A stretch of DNA of 44,412 nucleotides, taken from contig JACMQW010000081.1 of assembly GCA_014376785.1 (NCBI GenBank), positions 1 to 44,412 on the forward strand. The letters run 5' to 3'. This DNA comes from Oligoflexia bacterium. GTDB taxonomy: Bacteria > Bdellovibrionota > UBA1018. The first letter of the stretch is position 1. Each line of letters begins with the position of its first letter. Under the pieces are notes generated by a model. That model was not told the origin of the DNA. It worked only from the letters and a program-made list of their open reading frames with translations, and made no database searches. The position numbers and the translations under genes are program-made. Shown here piece after piece: positions 36,632 through 44,412 of the stretch.

Positions 36632-37537
36632 ATGTGCTCAATCGCTAGAAATTCGAACTCATTACTTCGCAGGCTTGGTTTGGTTGCATTGGCTTTTGTC
36701 TGCACTTCATTCTCAGCCTATGCAGCTCGGTCGTCGGCCGACGGCGTTCGCGCCGCCGAGATGCGTGCGGAGGCCCAGCGAGAGGAACTGAAATATCTTT
36801 CGCGAAAAAACCCATTCGGGACCGCAACGCCAGCCGCAATCGATCCGATCACCAAAAAGAAGTATTCAGATGTGATCGTCGGACCTGCGTTCGACGTTCG
36901 CTATTACAGCCCGACATTCGAGACGCGAACCGATGGCGGAGATTTCGATTACTATCGATACGTGACTTTTTACGATGTGGAGCGGCGGTCTGAAAGATTT
37001 TTCCCACTGCCCATTCAAAGGCAAGATTGCTTTGACGTATCCCCTCTTTTTGCAGGCTACAACTGGTCGGATACTTACACTTGCTCGATCACCGCGGGAG
37101 TAACGGTTGAAGGCATTGGGCTGAGCAGCACTTTTACTGCGGCTAAAACAGTGGGGAACAGTCATAACCCGACACCTCAATACGGGATCGTCGCGGATTA
37201 TATTCCGATGATGGAAAAACAGGACTGGGAAGGCAGCACTTTCATCCAAACTTACAACTCGAAAACTCACAAGACCCGCTTCATTACCCGCGAACAGAAA
37301 TCGAGTGCATGGTGGGTAGGAATGTTCTTTCCTACTTTGGAACATGGAGAGTATCCGATGCCGTTCGCAGTTCAGGACGCGGATTGGACATTCTGGGTGG
37401 ATGTAAAGGTTTTAAAACGTTGCAAAAACATGCCGCCGCAAGCGGGAACCCCGACTGCCCCATCGAGCACAACGCCGAATCCGAGCGTTCGCGATGTGCA
37501 AGCTCTTCGAAATTCCGCCCCACCATTCGGAAAATAG
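36632..37537 (+). CDS. Hypothetical secreted protein
   Basis: A 301-residue protein with a signal peptide ending near SFSAYAA. The mature protein is rich in Tyr, Phe and Thr (PAFDVRYYSPTFETRTDGGD, FDYYRYVTFYDVERR) and ends in a Pro/Thr-rich tail, with three or four cysteines that may form disulfides (QDCFDVS, YTCSITAG, KRCKNMPP). No recognised family; the strand-rich look suggests a beta-sandwich in the periplasm or outside. GAGGAAG stands eight bases before the ATG, and a strong promoter precedes it, so it is probably well expressed. It is convergent with the very large gene that ends at 37596. Confidence 0.68.
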   Translation: MCSIARNSNSLLRRLGLVALAFVCTSFSAYAARSSADGVRAAEMRAEAQREELKYLSRKNPFGTATPAAIDPITKKKYSDVIVGPAFDVRYYSPTFETRTDGGDFDYYRYVTFYDVERRSERFFPLPIQRQDCFDVSPLFAGYNWSDTYTCSITAGVTVEGIGLSSTFTAAKTVGNSHNPTPQYGIVADYIPMMEKQDWEGSTFIQTYNSKTHKTRFITREQKSSAWWVGMFFPTLEHGEYPMPFAVQDADWTFWVDVKVLKRCKNMPPQAGTPTAPSSTTPNPSVRDVQALRNSAPPFGK

Positions 37538-37595
37538 CCTGAAGCGAAACCTGCTTTTTTAGGACGGTCCTTTGTCTGCAGTTTTCTCACTCCGG

Positions 37596-40500
37596 CTACT
37601 TTGTCACGGAACTCGGCACGAATTCGTCCAGTCGGAGTGTTCTCACTCGGTACTGAGAAGGATTCGCTAGCATTCGCGTAGGATCCGCTTTTCCGAAACT
37701 TCCATCGTCATTCACGAAGAAGTCAGGCCGGCCCTTTGCTGCTTTTCGTTCGGCTTTTGCGCGTTGACTTGCGAGTTCCCAGTCTGAGACCAGGTATTCG
37801 TAGTCACTATAAGCTAAACCGATACTCTTGCGAGTATCCGCGCCCAGAAGCTTCTTCGAATTGAGAAACGTGTTTCTCAAATAAGACAGTTCGGAGACAT
37901 CGAGGTGATCGAAGAATGATACGGTTTCAGCCTCTCCGCTTCCGATGAGCTTTTGTTCGCCGCTAGTCGGGGAGAGCCGATCCATGAAAGATCGGAAGAG
38001 TTGCTCGTCACGCTTCGCGCTACTCGCCTTAGCGTAGAGCGCGAGCATCGAAGCCCGAAGTTTTTTCTCTGACTTAGAAGGCGAAAGCAGATCCCTCAGG
38101 GTCGCTTCTGATTCTAAAACCTCATCGAATTTTTCCGAATAAGCGACGGAAACGTAAAGGTCTTGGCCTTTATACTGTTCCATTTCCTGCAGCAGCCTTT
38201 CTCTCATCTGGGTCGCTTCGGCGAGATCTTGCAAATCGGCTAACTGTTTTGGATGCACTTCTTGAATGGTGCGCATGAGATTTCGAGTCGACTCTTCATG
38301 CTCATCCGCTAATTTCGAAAAGAAATTTAAGAGCACTTTTCTCTCCGGAAAAATAGCCCCGAGCTTATCGGCCATCATCACTTGCAGGCCAGCATGCGCC
38401 CTCTCCGATCCTCGAACCACCGAAACTCGCGAGCCGCGAACGACGGGAACGACCGAACGAAGGAAGTATTCCTTCAGTCCCGCTTTCACACTTCCTTTTT
38501 CTTTAATGAGTTCCGGTAGTGAGGGCGCACGCACCGCGGCTTTTAACTCATCCGAAGACGCAATGGAAAGCCGAGCAAACTTACTGGCTCCCGCGATTCC
38601 GAGCGCATGATAAAGCCCGGTCCCGACCGCTAATCCATTTAAAGGCTCCATCAAAATAGCCATGTCTGCAGATGCAAGTTGCTTATTCAGCTCTTGGTTA
38701 TCTGCGGTCATCTTCTCTCGGTTCGTCATCGGACGCCCGGCGAGTGGACCGGTTTCCATGTTTTGCACGCGGGAGTTTGCGACCTGATAGGTAAACAACT
38801 GGGGGGGGAGACGGTAATGATTTGTAGAAACCATCAGGTAGGTCTGCATCGAAAAGATCACCATGGTCGGCGTCCCGAGAAGCCACATCGTAAGGGTCCC
38901 AAATCCCCCGAAGAACGTCGTCATCGCGACGCCTGCGGACGAGAAGAACGCCGTGACGGAGGTCATCCCGAGGAGCCCGAATACAACTGGAGCAAACTGC
39001 CAAAACATCAGAAGCAGCATCGCGAGTCCGATGGCGCTCATGTAAGGATCGAGGGCTTGCAGAGCCCCTTCTTGAGTACTCCGCACGTCGGACGCGATTT
39101 GGCGGTCGTATTTCGCCAGGTCCGGATTACTCGATAGAGCATCGCGAATGCCGCTCACCGATTCAAACATTTTTCTAAAATTTCGGTCGCTCTGGTAATT
39201 TTTGATTTCTGCCTTACAGAACGTCTCTACTTTACCGAGGTCATTGCCGCTCGCTTGATCGAAAGACCAGCGAAGCGTATCGCGGTAAAATTTTTCATTC
39301 CAACCGCTCTTCGCATTCCAGGCTCGAGCCAACCGATGAAGCAAGATGGGCTCGTCTTTGGCTTCCTTTTTTCCGAATGAAAAGAATGAATCGTCTTCCT
39401 CGTTCCAACGCTCGGATGTATTTTGAATTCCGAGAATGGGTGCTTTCATGATCGCTTCTGCTTCGAGAACTTTTCCAAAAACAAGCTGATCAGTAACCGT
39501 CGCAAACATACGGTCGATCACTCGTGCGTTCGGCATCTGCATCTGAATCAACCGCTCCGTCGTCATCAGATTTCTAACCTGATCGGGATAGTAAGTCTTT
39601 TTTCGATCAAACGCCCAAGCGCCTCCTTTTTCGACGTGCATCGAAAGTCCAAGCAGCGCTAAACTCTCTCGAAAGAGTGCTAAAGCTTTTTCTTTCTCAG
39701 CATTATCCTTCGCAGCGTACTCCCCTTTATCTAGAGTGAACGATCCGTCACGACCGGTTCGAAAGTAGCCGATACGGCGCAGATGGAGTTCTCGAATCCG
39801 AGCTGCTTCGCGGTCTAATTCGGATTGATTGCGTGCTAATCTTGTTTTCGTCTTTTGTACGCCGGGAGCAACCCGCTGATTAGAGGTCGCATCCTGAACC
39901 GCGGATCGACTTTCTCTTTCCTTTGCTCGAAGCGCATCGGTCTGTTCAGAAAATTTCTTAGCCGCGAGGTCGGGATATTTATAAGCACGCGCCTCCCCAA
40001 GTTCAGTAACGAACTGGGTGTAAGCTGTTTTTGCAGCCAGGATTGCTGCCGCACTTAAATGATCCGCTTCATCCGCGACCTTTGGCTCTGGCTTCGGACA
40101 TACAACTTCTTTCGGCTCATTTTTAGCGCGCACGCGCCCGGACAAAAGAGGAACCAATGCCTTCGAGCAGGAGTTTACGGAAACGATTCCGCTCACCCCT
40201 TTACCATGTTCTGCGTCGGGAGCTTTTTTCTGGAATTCTTTCGCGAGTTCCGAAAAAAAGATTTCCATTCCATGCGACGCGAAGCGATTCGACGCGATTT
40301 CTTCCGCAATGGAAGGTTCGATGTATCCTGACTTCCCTTCCCCGAATCGGACGAGGTAATTTAATTTTTTGTAGAAAAACTGAGAAACGTGTTCCGCAGT
40401 TTTTGGGAGCTGAATAGACTTCATTCCCGCGTTTTTTGCCAAAATTCGGAATGGCGCATTCCCTAGGTAGAGAGTCGGATCCGCACTATTTTTCTTCATC

Positions 40501-42335
40501 ACTCCCAGGCGATAGGCTTCTTCGGTCAAGCAGTCCGTACGTCCCGTGATTCCACCGCGTCCAGTCGACGTCGGTCGACAGTCTGAATCCGGGCGAGAAC
40601 GGCCCTCGAGCATTCCGAAAGCTTTCGTCACTTTTTCCGCTTGTGCGGAGAGAAGAAATCCGAGGCTTCCGGATGCAGCAATGGTGCGGTAATCATCCGT
40701 CGCTTTTTCGAAGCGAAGGCTATTTTGATCATTCATGAACCCTTGGGCTGTGGGTTGCTTCAGTGCTCCGAGGACATTTCCACCCATTGCAGCAGTGAGC
40801 GCTTTCTCGAGATCTGAACGTTGAGCACTTTTCCACTGCGATTCACTTTTTGCGAGAGCTTGGTCTACTGCGAATTGTACCAGACTCGAATGCGATTTCA
40901 GCTCCGGATAGAGCGCTTGGCCCTTTTTTTCCCCACCGGTATAATGATCCGCACTAAGCGCTTTCCAAATTCCATTAATTAAGAAAGCCCGACGAAGGGC
41001 GTAGGCCTTGTCTGTGTAGCGACTGCCAACTGCAGAAATCGACATGTCATCCGCTGGGAAACTCGCACCCGAAAAAGCAACCGAAGCCGCATTGGCGCCT
41101 TCGGTATCGAGATCACTCCAACTCACCTCTTCCACGCGGCGAGCGGGCTCGCCGTAAGCTTGGCTGAGATCACCAAGTAAAGCGTCGGGTTTGTCCCGGT
41201 ACTGAGGCAACATATTCGTTTGGAAGCTAGGAAGCTGGGACAGGACTTGGAGGACGACTTCCCCGGATTGGTCCATTGATAAGAGAGGATGAGCAAGCGT
41301 TGCCGCCACTGCTTTTTCTCGACCGACGGACAAAAGATCACCGAAACGGTCATCTTGCCAAAGAGAGTCGTATGCCTCTAATGAACTGACTAAAGAGATT
41401 TTTCCAGAAGTTCTGAAGGAGACGAGGTCTGCACCGCAAGACGAAATCGGAGACTCCGCAAAATAGGTATGCCCCATCATTCGACGAATGGCCCATCGAT
41501 TAGACAGTCCTTCCCGAATCGCTGCGAACTGGAGAAGTTTCAAATATTCCGGTTTGTCTTTCGGACGTGCCAAGGCTGCGAACTCCACCATTTGCTTATC
41601 AAAGGAGTTTAAGAAAAGTTCGACTCGGGAATAGATTCCACGCGAGTCTTTCACGTGCCGGAGACTGAACTCTTTATTGAAATCTTTATGAGTACGGATG
41701 TAGGCCGCAGTTTTCGGATCGAGTTTAATATTCAGGTAATCGAGCGCGTTTGAGGAAAAACTACGCGCGCCTGAAGTCGCTAATGCCGCTTTATTTAGAC
41801 TGAGCCAACGTTGTAATTCATCTCGCTGAACGGAAGCTTCCGAACCAGAAAAGTACCTTCCGATGTTTTCTAAAAGGTAGTCAACACTATCGGTCTTGGT
41901 GATCGTCTTGAAAGCGGAGTCATGCGCAAGTCGTAAGTAGTTTGCGTAGAGTCTGGTTTGTAAGTTTGCGTAGATGACCGCGGCTTCCGCGACCGCCCGG
42001 TTCTGATCGCTAGCGACTTTTACAGTGGGGTCCAGTGCTCGGGAGAAGCTTTCTCGTGAGACTTTCCGTCCGAACTGGAATACGGAACCGTGAATCGATC
42101 GATAGACTTCGCTCTCGGGGCCGAACGTTTTTTCGTCGGGGCCGAAGAGCTCGGACTGAGTTGCCGTTTTAGGATCTTTGTTAATTTTGAAAACTTTATC
42201 GAAATCTTTTGCAAGCGTGATGGCTTCTACGACGAGGGGGTCCTTTACTTTCGCTTTTCCGAGCGTGAGTGAAAGCACCCCGCAGACGAGAAAAGTAGAG
42301 ACGGCGTATTTCCAGCGAAACTGAACTTTCTTCAA
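37596..42335 (-). CDS. Very large envelope protein with a membrane region, unknown
   Basis: A 1,579-residue protein that I do not recognise. It has a signal-like N terminus (KYAVSTFLVCGVLSLTLGKA), then about 1,050 residues of mostly helical soluble sequence with few cysteines, a hydrophobic block of about three helices at roughly 1098-1170 (IGLAMLLLMFWQFAPVVFG, then SSAGVAMTTFFGGFG, then TMWLLGTPTMVIFSMQTYL), and about 400 more helical residues. So a large domain would lie outside the cytoplasm, anchored by the late helices. The start is TTG with GAGGTG seven bases ahead. It shares strand with the lipoprotein and coiled-coil genes upstream. No repeats or catalytic motifs are visible. Confidence 0.75.
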   Translation of the reverse strand: MKKVQFRWKYAVSTFLVCGVLSLTLGKAKVKDPLVVEAITLAKDFDKVFKINKDPKTATQSELFGPDEKTFGPESEVYRSIHGSVFQFGRKVSRESFSRALDPTVKVASDQNRAVAEAAVIYANLQTRLYANYLRLAHDSAFKTITKTDSVDYLLENIGRYFSGSEASVQRDELQRWLSLNKAALATSGARSFSSNALDYLNIKLDPKTAAYIRTHKDFNKEFSLRHVKDSRGIYSRVELFLNSFDKQMVEFAALARPKDKPEYLKLLQFAAIREGLSNRWAIRRMMGHTYFAESPISSCGADLVSFRTSGKISLVSSLEAYDSLWQDDRFGDLLSVGREKAVAATLAHPLLSMDQSGEVVLQVLSQLPSFQTNMLPQYRDKPDALLGDLSQAYGEPARRVEEVSWSDLDTEGANAASVAFSGASFPADDMSISAVGSRYTDKAYALRRAFLINGIWKALSADHYTGGEKKGQALYPELKSHSSLVQFAVDQALAKSESQWKSAQRSDLEKALTAAMGGNVLGALKQPTAQGFMNDQNSLRFEKATDDYRTIAASGSLGFLLSAQAEKVTKAFGMLEGRSRPDSDCRPTSTGRGGITGRTDCLTEEAYRLGVMKKNSADPTLYLGNAPFRILAKNAGMKSIQLPKTAEHVSQFFYKKLNYLVRFGEGKSGYIEPSIAEEIASNRFASHGMEIFFSELAKEFQKKAPDAEHGKGVSGIVSVNSCSKALVPLLSGRVRAKNEPKEVVCPKPEPKVADEADHLSAAAILAAKTAYTQFVTELGEARAYKYPDLAAKKFSEQTDALRAKERESRSAVQDATSNQRVAPGVQKTKTRLARNQSELDREAARIRELHLRRIGYFRTGRDGSFTLDKGEYAAKDNAEKEKALALFRESLALLGLSMHVEKGGAWAFDRKKTYYPDQVRNLMTTERLIQMQMPNARVIDRMFATVTDQLVFGKVLEAEAIMKAPILGIQNTSERWNEEDDSFFSFGKKEAKDEPILLHRLARAWNAKSGWNEKFYRDTLRWSFDQASGNDLGKVETFCKAEIKNYQSDRNFRKMFESVSGIRDALSSNPDLAKYDRQIASDVRSTQEGALQALDPYMSAIGLAMLLLMFWQFAPVVFGLLGMTSVTAFFSSAGVAMTTFFGGFGTLTMWLLGTPTMVIFSMQTYLMVSTNHYRLPPQLFTYQVANSRVQNMETGPLAGRPMTNREKMTADNQELNKQLASADMAILMEPLNGLAVGTGLYHALGIAGASKFARLSIASSDELKAAVRAPSLPELIKEKGSVKAGLKEYFLRSVVPVVRGSRVSVVRGSERAHAGLQVMMADKLGAIFPERKVLLNFFSKLADEHEESTRNLMRTIQEVHPKQLADLQDLAEATQMRERLLQEMEQYKGQDLYVSVAYSEKFDEVLESEATLRDLLSPSKSEKKLRASMLALYAKASSAKRDEQLFRSFMDRLSPTSGEQKLIGSGEAETVSFFDHLDVSELSYLRNTFLNSKKLLGADTRKSIGLAYSDYEYLVSDWELASQRAKAERKAAKGRPDFFVNDDGSFGKADPTRMLANPSQYRVRTLRLDEFVPSSVTK

Positions 42336-42346
42336 GGGGCACCTCT

Positions 42347-42460
42347 GATGGACACACTTCGATAAAAACCTATCGGCGGGAGAGGTCTGTAACTTAAGTG
42401 GGTCATCGGGAACCCGGCCACCTCATCGCCTCCCCCAACCATTGCTCAAGAAGTGTCCAT
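42347..42460 (-). other. Possible structured leader of the 1,579-residue gene
   Basis: On the minus strand ATGGACACTTC (from 42460) can pair with GAAGTGTGTCCATC (to 42347) with a two-base bulge; inside it GGGGGAGG (42436-42429) can pair with CCTCTCCC (42385-42378), and a hairpin around GGGTTCCC lies within. The element ends about 12 bases before the TTG start. Pairing was found by eye only. Confidence 0.3.
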
Positions 42461-42488
42461 AGGAACCTACCCACCGCGAGCAAAATTG

Positions 42489-42522
42489 AAAAAGTCCCCA
42501 GAACGGAGTTCCGGAGACTTTT
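42489..42522 (-). terminator. Intrinsic terminator of the lipoprotein gene
   Basis: On the minus strand AAAAGTCTCCGGAAC and GTTCTGGGGACTTTTT form a stem with two mismatches around TCC, followed by the run of T. It lies 35 bases after the stop of the gene at 42557, so that gene and the 1,579-residue gene probably have separate transcripts. Confidence 0.8.
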
Positions 42523-42556
42523 CATTCGAGGGTTTCGAAAGAGACTTTATTCTAAA

Positions 42557-43540
42557 TTACTTACAAGCTGGGCGACGGTTTCCTTCAGGAAGTGCCTTCA
42601 CGGCCTGGCCGATTTCTTCTGGAATGTAGTCGCAAGGACTCGCCATTTCTTGAACGGCACGTGCAGCAACGCCTTGGGGAATCGAACGGCCGAGTTCACC
42701 TTGGAAGTTCACGGCAGCAAAAGCATCCAGCGATCGCGCGCATGCAACCGCTCCTTCGGCTTTCGACATTCCAGCGACTTCTTTGTTCATCATTCGTACC
42801 ATTTTCGTGTAAGAACGAACGCCCTCGAGGCCGCCCATTTCTTTACAGGTATTCGGCGTGATGAATGAAATACCGGTATTTTTATACTGTGCTGCGACTT
42901 CAACTCCAAGCTCGCGAATGGCTGCAGTACCTTCAGCAGTGGATAAGCTTGGGTCCGATGCTTTGATTTGATCTAAAAGATCAGAGAGCTTAATAGAAGG
43001 CTTTTTCACCGTGGCGTTCGTTCCAGACTGACCGAAACCGGTACCGGTCGAAAGAAGACCTGTTTTTGCTTCCGCAAACTTTGAATTACCTACGCGCGCG
43101 ACGTCCGCGTTTACTTGTTCACGAAGGCTCGAAAGAGCTGGCATGTCTTTATAGCGGCTTTGCTTTAAGAAAGCACTCGCGAGTCGTGCTTGCTCAGCCG
43201 CTGGAATGAGGTCGACGTTTTCGGAGGTGATTTTGCGGCCGGTGCCTTTGAGCGCGGCTTCCATCGCAGGAGTTTTCGGCTGGCTATTTAACCACTGATA
43301 AAAACGCGGAACTTCGGCTCCCGCTACGGCTTTCGCACCGACTTTTACACCGCGAAGGGATTCTTCGACTCGAATGAGGGATTTGATTCCATCTCCTGGG
43401 TTCGAAGCCGGAACGCGGTCCGCGCCGTATCCTGGAACATCGATTTCTTCGGCCGTGTATTGTTTTTGCGTCGTTTGGCAGCCGGCCAGAACTGCCGTGA
43501 CAACTGCGAATGCCATAAAATTCTTTTTGCTCATGAACAT
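42557..43540 (-). CDS. Hypothetical lipoprotein
   Basis: A 327-residue protein whose lipobox LAGC follows a short hydrophobic stretch (FMAFAVVTAVLAGCQTT), so it is lipid-anchored. The mature part is helical, Ala- and Lys-rich, with four further cysteines placed in pairs (TPNTCKEM, AVACARS, ASPCDYIP, RRPACK). No family recognised. Start ATG 43540 is chosen because GGAG lies nine bases before it; ATG 43534 and an upstream codon at 43555 are alternatives. It sits between a helical protein gene and the 1,579-residue membrane protein on the same strand and ends in a good terminator. Confidence 0.72.
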   Translation of the reverse strand: MFMSKKNFMAFAVVTAVLAGCQTTQKQYTAEEIDVPGYGADRVPASNPGDGIKSLIRVEESLRGVKVGAKAVAGAEVPRFYQWLNSQPKTPAMEAALKGTGRKITSENVDLIPAAEQARLASAFLKQSRYKDMPALSSLREQVNADVARVGNSKFAEAKTGLLSTGTGFGQSGTNATVKKPSIKLSDLLDQIKASDPSLSTAEGTAAIRELGVEVAAQYKNTGISFITPNTCKEMGGLEGVRSYTKMVRMMNKEVAGMSKAEGAVACARSLDAFAAVNFQGELGRSIPQGVAARAVQEMASPCDYIPEEIGQAVKALPEGNRRPACK

Positions 43541-43727
43541 TGATTCTTTCTCCATTCGTAGGTCTCTTGACTAGTCACGACCCCTGTCGCCCATCCTCGA
43601 GCACAGACTCGCTATGAATATCGTACGCGGAACGAATAAAAGTAAAAGGCGATAATTCGGGCCCATTAAATTTCCAGGCTTAGCGTCAACTTTGATGAAC
43701 CGGACTAGACGCGGATCACATCGACCA

Positions 43728-44412
43728 TTAACGGCTATCCGACCAGAATCGAATGCCACTCTTCTTCGGAGCTGGCACGCCAACGTCGGATAAAACACGA
43801 CTTAAAAGCGTCTTAGCTGCGGTAATGAAATCTGATTGAGAGGTAAGAGCGGTAGAAGCGGCCGCCCGGCTGAAAGAAAATAACTCAGACTGGATGCGCT
43901 CACACTTTCGCTGCTCACCTTCCAAGCCCTTTTCCATTTGTGAAAACTCTGCCTTCAGATCCGTCAAACGGCTGACAATACGAGCGAGTTCTAACTTTCG
44001 GAGTTGTTCAGCATGGGAAAACTCTCCACTCCCGGGAGCGCCCATTCTCGCCTCTCCTCCATGTGTCAGCGGTAGGAGCGCGTCGACCACTTGCGCAAGT
44101 ACTTTTCTTTGCCGACCCAAACTGAGTGCATATTTTTCAACATGCGCAATGTAAGCGTCCATTTTCCTGACCCATTTTGAACGAGGGGTGATCGCCATTT
44201 CGGGCGTGTTGAAAAGTGCTGCGAAGTCATTCCAAAGGGCCCGCGAACGAAATGCTTCCTCATCCGTCATTCCGACTAAGGCCGCTTCATGTGCGATCCG
44301 CCGAAAATCTTGATCGAGTGTCACAATAGATGAAACTGATCCGAATTGATCTGCGTTTGGTAGCCGACCTACTCGCACGATTAATTCGTTGAAAGCTTCC
44401 GCCTGGAGAGGA
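43728..44412 (-). CDS. Hypothetical helical protein, 5' end outside window
   Basis: The reading frame is open to the right edge of the window, and the part before the GTG at 44378 still looks coding (QAEAFNELIVRVGRLP), so the gene very likely begins outside. The visible 227 residues are mostly helical with a coiled-coil stretch (LARIVSRLTDLKAEFSQME and on to GLEGEQRKCERIQSELF). There is no membrane segment in the visible part. No family recognised. It precedes the lipoprotein gene by 187 bp, a gap in which I see nothing else. Confidence 0.6.
   Translation of the reverse strand, partial: PLQAEAFNELIVRVGRLPNADQFGSVSSIVTLDQDFRRIAHEAALVGMTDEEAFRSRALWNDFAALFNTPEMAITPRSKWVRKMDAYIAHVEKYALSLGRQRKVLAQVVDALLPLTHGGEARMGAPGSGEFSHAEQLRKLELARIVSRLTDLKAEFSQMEKGLEGEQRKCERIQSELFSFSRAAASTALTSQSDFITAAKTLLSRVLSDVGVPAPKKSGIRFWSDSR

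Noticed and set aside
42390-42470. c-di-GMP-I (GEMM) riboswitch
   Set aside because: The GGTGGCCGGGTTCCCGATGA part resembles the 3' half, but the conserved GCAAA-containing 5' half is absent.

Overview
This window comes from a Gram-negative bacterium of medium G+C content. Many proteins carry signal peptides, there are lipoproteins with a lipobox and an outer-membrane barrel, and most housekeeping proteins are of proteobacterial type. An ActC-type quinol-oxidising membrane subunit, a FadH-type reductase, an archease-like protein and many orphan secreted proteins would fit a Bdellovibrionota-like or other deltaproteobacterial-type lineage. That placement is inference; there is no rRNA or other decisive marker here, and no tRNA, CRISPR array, integrase or intact transposase was seen.

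Layout. 1-1176: the 5' part of serA, running off the left edge. 1293-3430: a divergent three-gene operon (redoxin, FixH/YtkA-like lipoprotein, outer-membrane barrel), with a perfect 20-bp palindrome in the shared promoter region. 3500-7682: a dienelactone hydrolase, a DedA-type membrane protein, a monovalent cation:proton antiporter and a small helical protein. 7754-18685: a compact purine operon, purF-purCD-purN-purL-purQ-purH-purM, five of whose six junctions are overlaps. Its second gene fuses PurC and PurD. A decayed purE follows it. 19113-21144: a patchy, partly A+T-rich stretch with a lysine-rich protein, a relic that joins an acetyltransferase remnant to a copy of the neighbouring thioesterase's 3' end, an orphan secreted protein and the intact thioesterase. 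21394-32585: gltA, an M48 protease, a guanine deaminase, a DUF2914 membrane protein, an archease-like protein, a ferritin-like di-iron protein, an FHA-domain membrane protein, fadH and a small membrane protein.

32679-34082 is an orphan actC. In the 429-bp gap between it and a convergent operon lie two long inverted-repeat elements of about 140-160 bp. Their 70-nt cores are about 80% identical without gaps, carry compensatory base-pair changes, and sit inside 39-42 bp stems whose sequences are unrelated between the two copies. Each lies in sense orientation just after the stop codon of its adjacent gene. This is the most unusual thing in the window and looks like an undescribed structured or mobile element.

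34512-44412 is mostly unrecognised envelope genes: a possible lysozyme-fold secreted protein with a small partner, a DksA-like protein that has lost most zinc ligands, a secreted protein behind a near-consensus promoter, a 1,579-residue membrane-anchored protein with a possibly structured leader, a lipoprotein with a clear terminator, and a helical protein that runs off the right edge. The last three are on one strand and may form a functional unit, but nothing in them names a pathway. Metabolically the window joins serine synthesis, purine synthesis and salvage (guanine deaminase), the entry to the citrate cycle and fatty-acid oxidation (FadH).
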